In this document: one piece after another, positions 22,901 through 31,425 of the stretch | Numbering within the stretch: position 1 is the first letter of the stretch | How the letters are laid out: every line of letters begins with the position of its first letter | Origin: Acanthochlamys bracteata | Lineage: Eukaryota; Streptophyta; Magnoliopsida; Pandanales; Velloziaceae | DNA: 64,000 nucleotides | Assembly: GCA_019914995.1 (NCBI GenBank) | Contig: CM034132.1 | Span: 7,177,524 to 7,241,523 of the forward strand | Reading direction: 5' to 3' | The notes under the pieces: model-generated | Told to the model about the DNA's origin: nothing | The model's input: the letters and a program-made list of their open reading frames with translations, nothing else | The model's database searches: none | Translations under genes and position numbers: made by a program

Positions 22901-23954
22901 ACCTTATGAGCATGCTTACACTGCACATCTAAAATTATCAGGACATGACATGGCTTTGTGATTATAGATCCACACATACACAACAGCATATACGCTAGCA
23001 AATGCGAACAAAGCAATACATTAGAAAGTATAGGTTAGATTGCAATTTCAGATAGTGCAATCAACATGTAAGAACTACAGTTGCTCTGTTGACAAGTAAA
23101 AGAGTTCAATTAGTAAAGCATTTTAACTAATGTTTCCATATATTTCAAATAATAAAGTTGTAGTAAACAAATAATTACCATTAGTTCTTTTCAATATCAA
23201 ATCAAACTGTAGTTTAGGTTTTGTAGACAATAAAAGACGTCTAAAGTGGAAGTGACGGATATGTGTCGGAGGAGTCCGATGAAGAATCATGTCTAGTATG
23301 TCTGACGTGGACATGTCACCTTGCTAGAAGTGTCCATGCTTCATAGCTGATAGTCTACTCTTCCATTTCAAGTTTCATGTACTATTGCATTTACAATAAA
23401 CCTATTATTTTTAACCCCTTTGTTTGTTGATCACAGTGGGAATTGGGATTTGAAAACAAAGTTGCCTGAGCAGTGCAAAGTATCCAAACTAAGAACACCA
23501 TCATATTTTATGGAATGGATCAATATTAAGGACATTTACCTCAACTTTTATGGGAGGAAGGTAAGTTGTAATGTTAATTATTCTATTAAAGAATTTAAAA
23601 CTGTGTAGATAAAAAGTTCTAAGAAGAGGAGTTTGTCAAATAATTGTGAATAACCTAAATCTGACTATAATGTTGCCTTTGCTAACTTGCTTGTTGTGAT
23701 GGCGGACAAGCAAGATTTATAAACTAGTTGTTTTGGTTTCTTTCACGCATGTTAAGGCAACAGGGATGATGACCATGATGAGACAATTGAATATCCCATT
23801 GTTGGGTAGCCACCATCTCGGGATTGATGACTCTAAGAATATATCACGAGTTGTTCAGCATTTGCTCGCTGATGGCGCAATCTTGCAAATCACTGCAAGG
23901 ACTTCAGTGCCTTCTGGAGAGGTGAAGTTTTTGTTTAAAAACCGGATTAGATAA
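3536..23954 (+). CDS. ERIL1: ERI-1-like DEDDh 3'-5' exonuclease, six exons, 328 aa
   Basis: Exons: 3536-3790, 17132-17334, 20721-20801, 22177-22302, 23437-23560, 23757-23954. All junctions are GT/AG and the total is 987 nt (329 codons with stop), so the frame closes exactly. Catalytic DEDDh residues are all present: D125 and E127 (LDLEG, Exo I), D226 (GNWD, Exo II), H282/D287 (GSHHLGIDD, Exo III). The first ~50 residues are Ser/Arg-rich and almost free of acidic residues, like a chloroplast transit peptide. A conserved LYHTQGKCTK block (C75, C83, with H91 and H97 after it) straddles intron 1 and may bind metal. The plant ERI-1 homologue is known for trimming chloroplast rRNA; the animal family also degrades siRNA. 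I chose the ATG at 3536 because it begins the transit-peptide-like stretch; the frame is open upstream to 3422. Intron 1 is 13,341 bp. Exons are intact, so the gene is probably functional. Confidence 0.9.
4252..4365 (+). repeat. 36-bp tandem repeat, three copies
   Basis: Units start at 4252, 4288 and 4324 with a core TAGTTATACATATGGAAGTA, separated by exactly 36 bases. A degenerate fourth start is seen near 4359. Because 36 is a multiple of three, the unit repeats in frame as a 12-residue peptide (SYTYGSMYK...) in a short open frame. That frame lies inside ERIL1 intron 1 and I do not regard it as a gene. Confidence 0.85.
4511..4930. mobile_element. foldback element A (long inverted repeat, non-coding)
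   Basis: The left arm (from about 4540) and right arm (to about 4925) are imperfect reverse complements over more than 120 bases each. Inner ends read TATAAGGTGCG (about 4575) and CGCACTTATA (4881-4890). The arms share the family core (AAATTTAATCTCC..., GATATGAAGAA..., TTGATAAAATT..., CCGGCCACTTGA). It is flanked by a TA/CA microsatellite on the left (4513-4538) and by (TA)n on the right. No coding capacity. The most diverged of the four elements. Confidence 0.7.
4931..4980. repeat. (TA)n microsatellite
   Basis: About 25 uninterrupted TA dinucleotides between foldback elements A and B. Confidence 0.95.
4981..5394. mobile_element. foldback element B
   Basis: Left and right halves are reverse complements through GGCACATGTG, GGCGAGCTCTC, AAATTCAATCTCCACCG, GATAAAATTTCAGCTCAATC and CCTCCATCGGAACTCTTGATC, leaving a small AT-rich loop near 5185. 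The right end (5374-5394) is the reverse complement of the GGGATAGG... terminus of element C. The left outer terminus has lost the GGGATAGG part and runs straight into (TA)n. No coding capacity. Confidence 0.82.
5395..5412. repeat. 18-bp (AT)n spacer between foldback elements B and C
   Basis: Nine AT dinucleotides directly joining two divergent GGGATAGG termini, making an extra palindrome of the two element ends. Confidence 0.9.
5413..5816. mobile_element. foldback element C, complete (perfect terminal inverted repeat)
   Basis: It begins GGGATAGGATAGAGGCACAT (5413 on) and ends with the exact reverse complement (to 5816). The palindrome continues through GGCCAAAAGTGGCC, CCAAATCCAATCTCCACCG, a TGATAAAATTTCAG block and CGACCTCCATC, giving two ~180-bp arms around a short loop near 5610. 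No coding capacity. It is bordered on both sides by TA-rich microsatellite, like the TA-microsatellite-targeting MITEs described in rice (Micron type); family assignment is inference. Confidence 0.88.
5849..6252. mobile_element. foldback element D (different termini, same core)
   Basis: The termini read GGGCACTCCAATCCTTAT on the left and the reverse complement on the right (to about 6252), with extra pairing over GCACTCC and GGCC blocks. The internal arms share the core of A-C (ATCCAATCTCTACCG, GATATGAAGAATTATGAGT, TTCATCCGG..CACTTGAT) but the outer 60 bases differ from B/C. Flanked by TATATA on both sides; the right flank (6253-6272) is (TA)n. No coding capacity. Confidence 0.85.
6338..6460. 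repeat. 41-bp tandem repeat, three degenerate copies
   Basis: CTACATCAA-type starts occur at 6338, 6379 and 6420, exactly 41 bases apart, each followed by a CAAGTGA.TGAG..CT(G/T)ACATAA-like tail. Non-coding, just downstream of foldback element D. Confidence 0.75.
6800..7843 (-). pseudogene. Myb/SANT-like DNA-binding domain gene fragment (antisense in ERIL1 intron 1)
   Basis: Minus-strand segment 7843-7520 encodes about 108 codons matching the Myb/SANT-like domain of plant Myb-DNA-bind-3 proteins: CWTNEQDSALTSFLAEQ, a KTFKKPALNG block, then LKTLKQRYADIKVI and GAAWDGELQM. It ends at a good donor (AAG|GTATAC). A second segment (about 7300-6800) has YRPIPQFEELTDVY, the element that follows the domain in this family, then low-complexity residues. 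The two segments do not join in frame, the usual linker between them is missing, and the last part changes frame near 7030 (LVRKKLAETIRGL continues in another frame). Such proteins often accompany PIF/Harbinger transposons. I call it a degenerate copy; a spliced gene cannot be fully excluded. Confidence 0.65.
11440..11810. mobile_element. possible CACTA-type terminal relic
   Basis: The region ends with TCCTAATTTCTTGTAGTA (to 11810), close to the reverse complement of the common plant CACTA terminus CACTACAAGAAAT. It contains several dispersed GACTGAAATAA / GTTGCTAT-type subterminal motifs. No matching left terminus and no target duplication were found. Confidence 0.35.
12350..13460. repeat. 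degenerate duplication, copy 1
   Basis: Aligns in the same orientation with 14340-15420. Shared landmarks are TAAGCACATCA (about 12529), GAGGAGCTAGAAACC, GATATCCAATGAGG (about 12786), CTTAGTGGG (about 13140) and AGTAAAGCCATA (about 13412). Both copies have minus-strand coding remnants; the clearest contains IGYQKILVLQSLK. I do not recognise the protein, and there are no long open frames. Confidence 0.65.
14340..15420. repeat. degenerate duplication, copy 2
   Basis: Direct partner of 12350-13460, offset about 1.97 kb. The minus-strand remnant here reads SLIGYQKDLVLKLL near 14790-14760, matching copy 1. Substitutions and indels throughout show an old duplication. The open frame at 14838-15134 on the plus strand is a shadow with no family features. 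Confidence 0.65.
16576..16843. repeat. 135-bp tandem duplication in intron 1
   Basis: Two adjacent copies begin CTATAAGAGAGATATT at 16576 and 16711 and end GGGGATTGAATAATAAGTT. They differ at only about a dozen positions, so this is a fairly recent duplication, about 300 bp before the exon 2 acceptor. Confidence 0.9.
17690..17711. repeat. (AAT)n microsatellite
   Basis: Seven consecutive AAT/ATA trinucleotides in ERIL1 intron 2. Confidence 0.9.
19200..19800. repeat. ~347-bp degenerate tandem duplication
   Basis: GTTGACTCTGATG (about 19210) and GATTGATTCTAATG (about 19557) begin two copies. Both continue with GTAAAAAAT.TAGTACT, a TTAG.GACTTGA-like block, CAAGTTCTA/CAACTTCTA, and ATG.TTA(C/T)CTTTGT(G/A). 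Old and non-coding. Confidence 0.65.
20929..21640. mobile_element. hAT-type MITE (696 bp) in ERIL1 intron 3, with 8-bp target duplication
   Basis: The element is 20937-21632, bordered by a perfect 8-bp direct repeat ATTGTGGC (20929-20936 and 21633-21640). Termini are CAAGGTTGTTAAACTC and, on the right end reversed, CATGGTTGTCAAAATC (13 of 16 match). Eight-base duplications and short CA-starting inverted repeats are the hAT signature. No coding capacity beyond short shadow frames. Confidence 0.8.
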
Positions 23955-23990
23955 TATCTTGTTTCTGCAAACAAGATTATTATCTAATCC
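23944..23990 (+). promoter_or_regulatory. stem-loop spanning the ERIL1 stop codon
   Basis: Left arm 23944-23964 (GGATTAGATAATATC...) pairs with right arm 23969-23990, with one bulged T and a 4-base loop CTGC. The stop codon (TAA, 23952-23954) lies in the left arm. It is unusual to see a 21-bp stem placed exactly there; a function in 3'-end formation or translation termination is only inference. Confidence 0.75.
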
Positions 23991-25138
23991 TTATGATGCA
24001 AGAGGAACTGCCCAGAAGACAGGATTGGTTGTGTATGTGAGACAGGTAACTACTAATCTAACTTCAACTCCTTGTACCTAAAATGTGTAATAAGTTTGTC
24101 ATGTTTGAAGTTCAGAATGACTCTAAAAACTGAGCTTATTTACTTCAAGTTGATTATCTTTATGCAAATATCTACTGATAGTTAATTGGTGCTCTAGACA
24201 TGTAACTTATTCCTTTTTGCCAGAAGAATGACTTTGATTATAACAATTTGATTATAAAGCACTAGGATAATGATGCATGCATTTAAGTGGTCGCAAAATA
24301 TTTTCTCAACCAGCTAGATAGTACTAATTGTAGCTGCACATCTCAATTTTAGGTGTCTTTGCATCAGTTGTTATTTTAAGAAATATAATGGAGTTTTAAT
24401 GAATACATGATACTTAAATTGCTGGTGGTCAATTTTTCTTTTTCCCAGAAGTATTGTGGGAGGACCCCATGTGTTACTAACGGTACACTTTGAGGAGGAC
24501 ACACAGTTATAAATCCTTTTGAGTGATAACATTGTCGTAGTGGACAATGTCAAGGAAAGCATTGAGAAGATGGTTTTGATTGAGAAAATGAAAGACATAG
24601 TATGTAAACCGCAAGTTCCTCAAATGGAAAAAAATGTTGGTCATCAATTACCGAGACTTGAGGACCAAAATTAAAAAACAAGTAGTTCGTATAATTTGGA
24701 TTTATTATGCAAGGATGTCATTCAGATAATATAAACTCTGGTAGATGTGTTTCTAAGGTTCAATGTGATTGCAAGATATCGTCAATATTGAAAAGTAATA
24801 TTCCGCAGAAAGACCATAAGATTGCCAATGTTTTAAGAGTGGAATATTGCACACTGAATTAAATGTAACAAAAATACGAGTGTGGTATAAAGGTATATCG
24901 GAATGGACGTGTGCATACAATTTATGATAATATTTGAACAATTAATTAGAGAAATATTGTTGATCACTATTCAGCCTAATGGTGTGATACCTTCTTGTCT
25001 AAAAGAATGTGGATATGAGGGAAAAAAAAAATTGGAGAAAATGAAGCAGGCTTAAAATTATTTCCCAATATTACAACGAGGTAGTAATGCTAATTTCAAA
25101 AACCTAAAAATTGTTATATACGTTGTTAAATTTGTTGT
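23991..25138. other. ERIL1 downstream region, unassigned
   Basis: Begins with a short open stretch (about 23985-24047; YDARGTAQKTGLVVYVRQ in one frame) ending at a splice-like CAG|GTAACT; I do not recognise it. The part 24480-24730 is a diverged copy of 30220-30470 (shared GGTTTTGATTGAG, GAGACTTGAGGACC and TTGGATTTAT blocks). No gene supported. Confidence 0.4.
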
Positions 25139-27894
25139 ATATAGAACAGAGGTGCAAATTCGACGGGCTGGGCCAGAAGAATCACTTGGGCTGCGATCCG
25201 ACCCGGGTACAATTTTTGGTGGCCCAGTCCTGCACGTTTGCTCGGGTATAATTTTCTTTTTTAATAAAAGATGAAATGAATAAATTTAAGAAATAACTTC
25301 AAAATTTATCATTAAAGTAAAAGTAAAATATAAAAGTTTATCACAATATGTATATAATTATCATTTGGCTTGTTTTTTAAATATATTTTTTTAAATATAA
25401 TTCAGAAATTGGTAAGGTTTTTATTACGAGTTGTTTACTGCATTCTCTTAACTGCAAGTTTCTAGCATTTCAGATAAGTTAGCACCTCAATCATCTCGCT
25501 AGTTAGTTGTGTTCTTCGGTCTTCAATTATTTTTCCAACTATGCTAAAATTTCAATTCTGAAGACATTATTGAGACATAAATAATCAGATATTACGTGTT
25601 AATTGAGAGAGTATTGGGAATGTCTTCCACCAGTTCAAAACATTAAAAACTTTTTAAGTTGTCGTTTTCTTCGACAATGACGGTATCTCTTTCAAAATAT
25701 TTGTTCAAATCTGATGAAGATTGCATGCTGCTTGAAGTGAAGATGGTGTTGAACTTGAGACAGGCTTGATGAAAATTAAAACTCAATTGATAGTTTTTTT
25801 TAATTCTTACTTTAGTGAGTTTGTGCTTTTGTCACTTCTTGTTGTTGATTTTGCAAATTACCGAGCCTAACTTCATAAAGATCATAAACTTCGTACAGTT
25901 TGTTACGAACGTTAGTAATTTGTAATTGAATATCGGAAGTATCCAAATACATACCAATATATATAATAGTTTCGAAAAGTACACAAATTTAAATGTAGGA
26001 TCCAACATAAATGCAAAATAATATAAAAGAGGAATATCATACCATTATTTTTTTAATTTGCTTGTTATTTTTGTAACTATAGGTCCAAGTAATTCATCTG
26101 TTAGATGCGAATGCAACACAGTAGTCATATTAAGAATTGAATGTAAAACTAATTTAGAAATTTTCTAAAATCTTAATGAGTAGCACCATAAAAGATTTCT
26201 AAAAACTCTACAACGTTTTCAGCAATAGTCTAATGAGTTTCAGTAAATATATTACACATTTTTATAATATAATGTTTATAACACGTTTTTATAATCTAAA
26301 GTACTTTTTAACATTAAATAAATAGAATTTTATATTACTAGCATATCAAGGTTGAATTTTCGGATTTTAAATGTTCTACTATGCAATATTTCTTAAATTC
26401 AATTAAACGTTGATTTGAACTAGTCAGCCAAGAAATAGCAATACGAATATCATTAATCTGTTAACTTACCAGCTGCATACCTGATTGTACGATCAAGTTG
26501 ATAATATGGTAACCATAACGTCGATTTAGTAAAATTTCTCTCATGTATGAGCTTAGTTCTATTTCAAGAAATCGAATTGTTTAGCTATTTGCTAAAGCAT
26601 TATTTAGTGTGATGGAGACAATACGATTGCTTATGTCTCATTCTTTAACTACACTTACAGTGCGCTCATAAATATTTTTATCATCATATATGCAATCAAT
26701 AAATTCAAAATCAATAATTGTTTTTCTATAATCCATTGTGAATCTAAATAATGTGCAACAACACTAAATAGTTTTATTTATCTCTATCGATCCAAATATC
26801 AGATGTTAAGTAGATAGAAAAATTTAATGAATTTAATTCAGATTTTAATATAGTGCGTATTTTATTAAAATAAGTAGTAATATCGATTATAACTAATTGC
26901 TCTATTAATTTTTTTGAAATTGTGGACAATATAATCATTTAATATGCTTTTCATGAAAAGATGACTCACCAAAATTAATAGGCAAAATAATAACACAACC
27001 ATACGAGTAAGAGATGTCCTAGCTATATTAGAGTCATAGGACTAACTACTTATCAAACCATCCGTATTGAATTTAAGTTTGTGAAAAGGCTCCTAATTCC
27101 TTTTTTGAAAGCACATTTGATACTATGTGTTATTAAATGTCGGATTCTAGCATTAGGATTAGTAGTTAGAAGCTTTTTGCAAAACTTCAGAAGTTGTGAC
27201 CTTTGAATGTTTTGTTGTTGTCGATATCGACACTGAAACCGAACGATACTGAAGGCGAACTACTTCCAATACTCAGGATTAGAAGCGTTGCAACTTTGAT
27301 GAAAACTTTTTCTTTGTATCGGAGGAACTTCATTGCCTTCCTCTATACGTGTAATATCTATTTCATCCAAAATTTGATCGTCTATCCCATAGTTATCCAA
27401 TCAAGATTAATGGCACAAATATTTGGATCCATTTGAAAATAAATTTTGAATATTTTTTATAATGCAAGAAATGTGAGTTTAAGAAATAAAGGAAGAACTT
27501 CAAGAAAGAAAGATTTTTATAAATTTGTATGAGTTTGAGAATGAAAATGAGAGATGAAAGTTTGTTTTGTGAAAGTTGAATGAAGATGGGATATATTTAT
27601 TGGTGAAATGGTAGAATAAATTTTAAATAAAAAATTAGAAAAGAACTGCATGCTAGGCAGTTAACAGTAACACTGCCAACGGTCATGCTGACATCAGGGC
27701 GACCGTTATTTTTTAAAGAAAATTTTTTTACAATTTTTGTTGACCTAATCAACAGTCAACTGTATTTGTTGACCGGTCAATGATCAACAGTGACTAGGCC
27801 GTTTAGTTGGTGGAGCGGGCCATGATCTGGACAGTTTAGCCGGACCGTGGGATGATCGTTTAGCTTGCTCCATATTTACACCTTTAATATAGAA
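25139..27894 (-). mobile_element. hAT transposon (RICESLEEPER-like), 2,740 bp, degenerate, with perfect 8-bp target duplication
   Basis: Element 25147-27886 is flanked by ATATAGAA at 25139-25146 and 27887-27894. Termini are CAGAGGTGCAAATTCG and, reversed at the right, TAAAGGTGTAAATATG. Sub-terminal GGCCC/GGGCC and CCGGTCA-rich stretches follow, common in plant hAT elements. The inside encodes a minus-strand transposase (see 25450-27436). The size fits a nearly full-length plant hAT element. The right terminal base is mutated and the coding region is broken, so it cannot move itself. Confidence 0.88.
25450..27436 (-). pseudogene. hAT transposase (zf-BED RICESLEEPER type), broken
   Basis: Read on the minus strand. 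A possible N-terminus starts near 27436 (MDPNICAINLDW). In the middle, near 26806-26700, LTSDIW followed by residues like HIIYI-HNGL matches the plant hAT block usually seen as TSDIWTS...YLCVTAHYID. Near 25580-25450 a C-terminal dimerisation (hATC) block is seen (KIIEDRRTQLTSEMIEVL), like the usual Y-R-S-L-P-x-MVEAL. Stops and frameshifts occur throughout, so this is a relic. Confidence 0.72.
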
Positions 27895-28158
27895 TGATTT
27901 TAAAATCGTCAAGTAGTTATATTTTCAAAATGTCATATTTACACCTTTTGAATCGTTTTGTAGAAAATAATATCGAAATCGTTTTGTTGTTATCATTTAG
28001 TTTCTAAAAGTTGTCTAACAATAAATCAAATAATATTCCTAGATTATACTTCTATAAATTCATTAAAAAAGAGAATCAATTGCCATTAAAAATTCTCTCT
28101 TAATTTTTTAATTCTACAAGTACTACCACCTAGAATCAACTATGATCTTTGGCATTTA

Positions 28159-28905
28159 GTGATGATCATTGTTGTGAAAATTTCGTTAAAAAAGTTATGA
28201 TTTTACATCAACAAAACGATTTTACTCGACCCAAGATTCCGATCTTACTTTCGATCCTTAAGATCTCGTTCTTAATCCTAAAATCGTTAAGATTGTGATC
28301 TTACGATTTCAGATTATATGAATCTTCGTGAATAAGAAGAGCTCTCGAGGATTTTGAGCGATGTTGGAATAGTTAGAGAAGATCTGTTATTCATTTGTAT
28401 CGGATGCGGTGGTGGTTTATTCTGTGAGGGATTTGTTATGGGAGTAAGAAATTATTCTGTATTATGGTGTTTTGGATTGTTTTTTTTCTTTTTCTATTGA
28501 GGCGATAAATACGATCGCTTGTCGCCTAATTAATTGATTACATAAGGGATTGAAATTTCTAAATATGAATATAACTATATAAGTGTGCATTTATAAAATA
28601 ATAATATTGTCTGTATAGATATTGTGATATAGCTAAATAAAATATAAAAAATTATTAATAATATAGTTTATCTAATCACAATTGTGAATATTGTTAATTT
28701 ATTACAATAAGATTAAATATAAGAAAAATTATGTGTTGAAATTTCTGCAATCTTAATAAATACTATCTAAAAATTTAAAAGTATTAAACAATTTTGTAAT
28801 AAAATTACCGATAAGTAAGATCATACTTAACATTCCAATTTTACGATCCTATGCAAACGAAACGATCGTACATAAAATTCCACTCTTGACAACCTTGGTG
28901 ACGAT
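28159..28905. mobile_element. hAT-type MITE, relative of the ERIL1 intron 3 element
   Basis: Right end CTTGACAACCTTG (28885-28897) matches the terminus of the element at 20937-21632. The left end CATTGTTGTGAAAATT (28167 on) is a diverged version. Flanks GTGATGAT (28159-28166) and GTGACGAT (28898-28905) match at 7 of 8 bases, fitting a decayed 8-bp target duplication. Length about 731 bp. It contains repeated CGATCTTAC / ACGATTTTA motifs in both orientations. Non-coding. Confidence 0.6.
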
Positions 28906-30760
28906 GAAATAGTAGTTAAAAAAAGAAGCAATTACTGGTGTTGGATCAAGCAAAACTTCTTTCCAAATTCCTCCTTAGAGACATGGTCATCATGCGGCTT
29001 TACTTTTATGAGAGTACACAACCACCGATGAAGAGGAGCTTAACAATCTCCGCACTGAAGTAATAACCATTGTGGCATTGTTTGACATAGACCTTTACAA
29101 CTGTTTCGCCTCTGTTGTTGGTACCAGATTTGTAATGCAATAATCTTTCATACGCGATCATCATCCTAACTTTGTTATCCGCATTCTGCTATACATAATT
29201 CACCGTAGATATTTCATTAGCACATAACAAGCGAGTTTTTTATTTAATTATTGAGGTCCACCTCCATGGCTCAATGACTTTGTTGCATTTCTCACGGCAT
29301 CAAATATTCATCTGGATGTCATTCGATGTTGTAAGTTACGCAAGTCTCAATATAGTAGCTAGTGTTTTACACTAATCAGTGTATTATTAATTGTACTTTT
29401 ATTCAATAATAATTTTTAATTTTGTAACTAATAGACAAATTTGAAGTTACAAGGTGTTCGATGTTAAAATCATTCCATGTTTATTGTTTCGAAGATATTT
29501 TAAAATTCTTGGGTTTTTGAAATAAAACAAGCTTGCGGTTGTTTGGTTTAGGATCTCGTTATTGTTGTTCCATACACAATACTAGATTGGGAGTATGTTT
29601 GAAGTAGTTTGTTTATGGTTTAGGTATTTAAGTAGAAGAAAAGGACAATAATTGAACAAAGAAAGTGGAAGCTAAAATTCTTAAGATTTGGTCATCAACA
29701 TTCTCTGTACGAGTCCCGCTGAAGGTAAAATTTGAAACAAAGCATAATGGTTTAAGAGGACCTAGTAAGTAGACCTTGCTTAGCGGTATAAGGATTTGTC
29801 ATTGATTTTTGGGTTGGTTTTATGCACACAAGGTCTTAACATCAAAATAGCTTTAATGCTGAAGTCCATATAAATAATTAAATTAAAACACAAGATTGTT
29901 CAAAGATCAAGATATTTAAATTGATATTAGATAATTATTTTACCGGATAAAGCAACCTGTCTGGAAAAAAGTTTAGAAAGCAAGTTAGTATATTTTAATA
30001 AAAGTATTTCATATTTGCTTACACGGGGAAGCCGACATGTTTGATTGGTTGGGTGAGTTTAATATTATAAAATTCTAGTCATGGTCAATAAAGTAAGTTT
30101 TTAATAATCAATGAAGAAAATCTTATCGCACAGTTAAGGGTGATAGGTAAGTTAGAATGAATAGTCTAGACGAATTAGGAAAAGAAAATAGTGTATCTGT
30201 AGCTTCATATATAATAGCAAAACAAGGTCCACAATTATATGTTATTTCGATAATGAAACAGGTATTGTCTAATAAAACAAATAGTGAGGTAAGCGTTAAT
30301 GCTAAACTTGAGCAATGAAACAACTCAAGAATCAAAAAGGTTTTGATTGAGCAGATGAAAGTCATTAATTATATGGATTATACTGGAAAAAATGATGGTG
30401 AGACTTGAGGACCTAAAATACAAATAAAGCAACTTCATCTGACTTGGATTTATAAGAATGTGATACACCCGGTATTTGAACTAGGCTAAGAACTAATAAG
30501 TTAGCTAAGGTATTCCTAAGTTTATTGATCCAAGCAAGCCAACCACTAAAGATATACCCTTACTTATAGCTCTTTATATAGAAATAGACTTCAAATCAAG
30601 AATACAACTCTCCCCCACCAGGGAATCCTACTTTATTCAAATAAAGAACACCTAGAGTCCTAGTTGGTCTCAAATTCCTCATAATAATATGGGTTGCAAC
30701 CTGGATCTTTATTAATACTCGGGTCACCATTTGAATGATGATTGTAGGATTGGGTCCAAT
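28906..30760. other. intergenic region, unassigned
   Basis: No gene recognised. Contains the second copy (30220-30470) of the dispersed repeat also found at 24480-24730. Short open frames have no family features. Confidence 0.35.
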
Positions 30761-30764
30761 CTAA

Positions 30765-31425
30765 AATAACGGGCAAACTATTTAGAGGTTAGCATCTCCT
30801 GCGTATAAGCATATGCTCATTTCAACACGAGCCAATGTGGGATTATTAAGGTGCGTGAGTTGTTAAGCCCACTAAGCTAGTACCAATTTAGCCCAGTCCA
30901 GTGCGAGTTACTGGTCCAACTTCAAGTTAGCTAATCTGTTTCTTATTTGGGCATTATCTTAGGCCCTCACCAAACTAGTCCGTCTTTCTATTGGGCCTAC
31001 CAAATTTTTAATACTACTAACTAGGCCTTACCTAACTTGAAGGTTCAACAACCTCTCCCAGAACATGTCGGGTGACTCCGGCCTACCGAATCTGGTACCA
31101 ATCGTAAGAAATAATCCCCAACCTAAAATAATTAGTCAAACATTTAGAGGTTATAAGCACATGTCTATTCCAGCACCTAGCCAATATAGTACTATTAAGA
31201 TACGTGAGTTGTTAGGCCTACCAAAATAAGGCCAAACTTGGCCCAACACAAGGCGAGTTATTGGTCTACTTTCAAATTATAGCCTAATTTTCACTTGGGC
31301 ACCATTTTAGGCTCCTACGCACTAATCCGGACCTAACTTACTAATCTAGCCCGTTTCACTCGGACTCACAAAGTCTTTCAAGCTACTAACCCAGACCTAC
31401 CCTAATTTGGAGGTTCAACAATGAT
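30765..31425. repeat. ~362-bp degenerate tandem duplication
   Basis: Copies begin CAAACTATTTAGAGGTTA (about 30775) and CAAACATTTAGAGGTTA (about 31137). They share AAGCA.ATG.(C/T)CTATT-like, CGTGAGTTGTTA, GGCGAGTTATTGGTC-like and GAGGTTCAACAA blocks in the same order. The sequence is richer in GGCC/GGGC than its neighbourhood. Non-coding; probably part of an unrecognised transposon. Confidence 0.65.
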
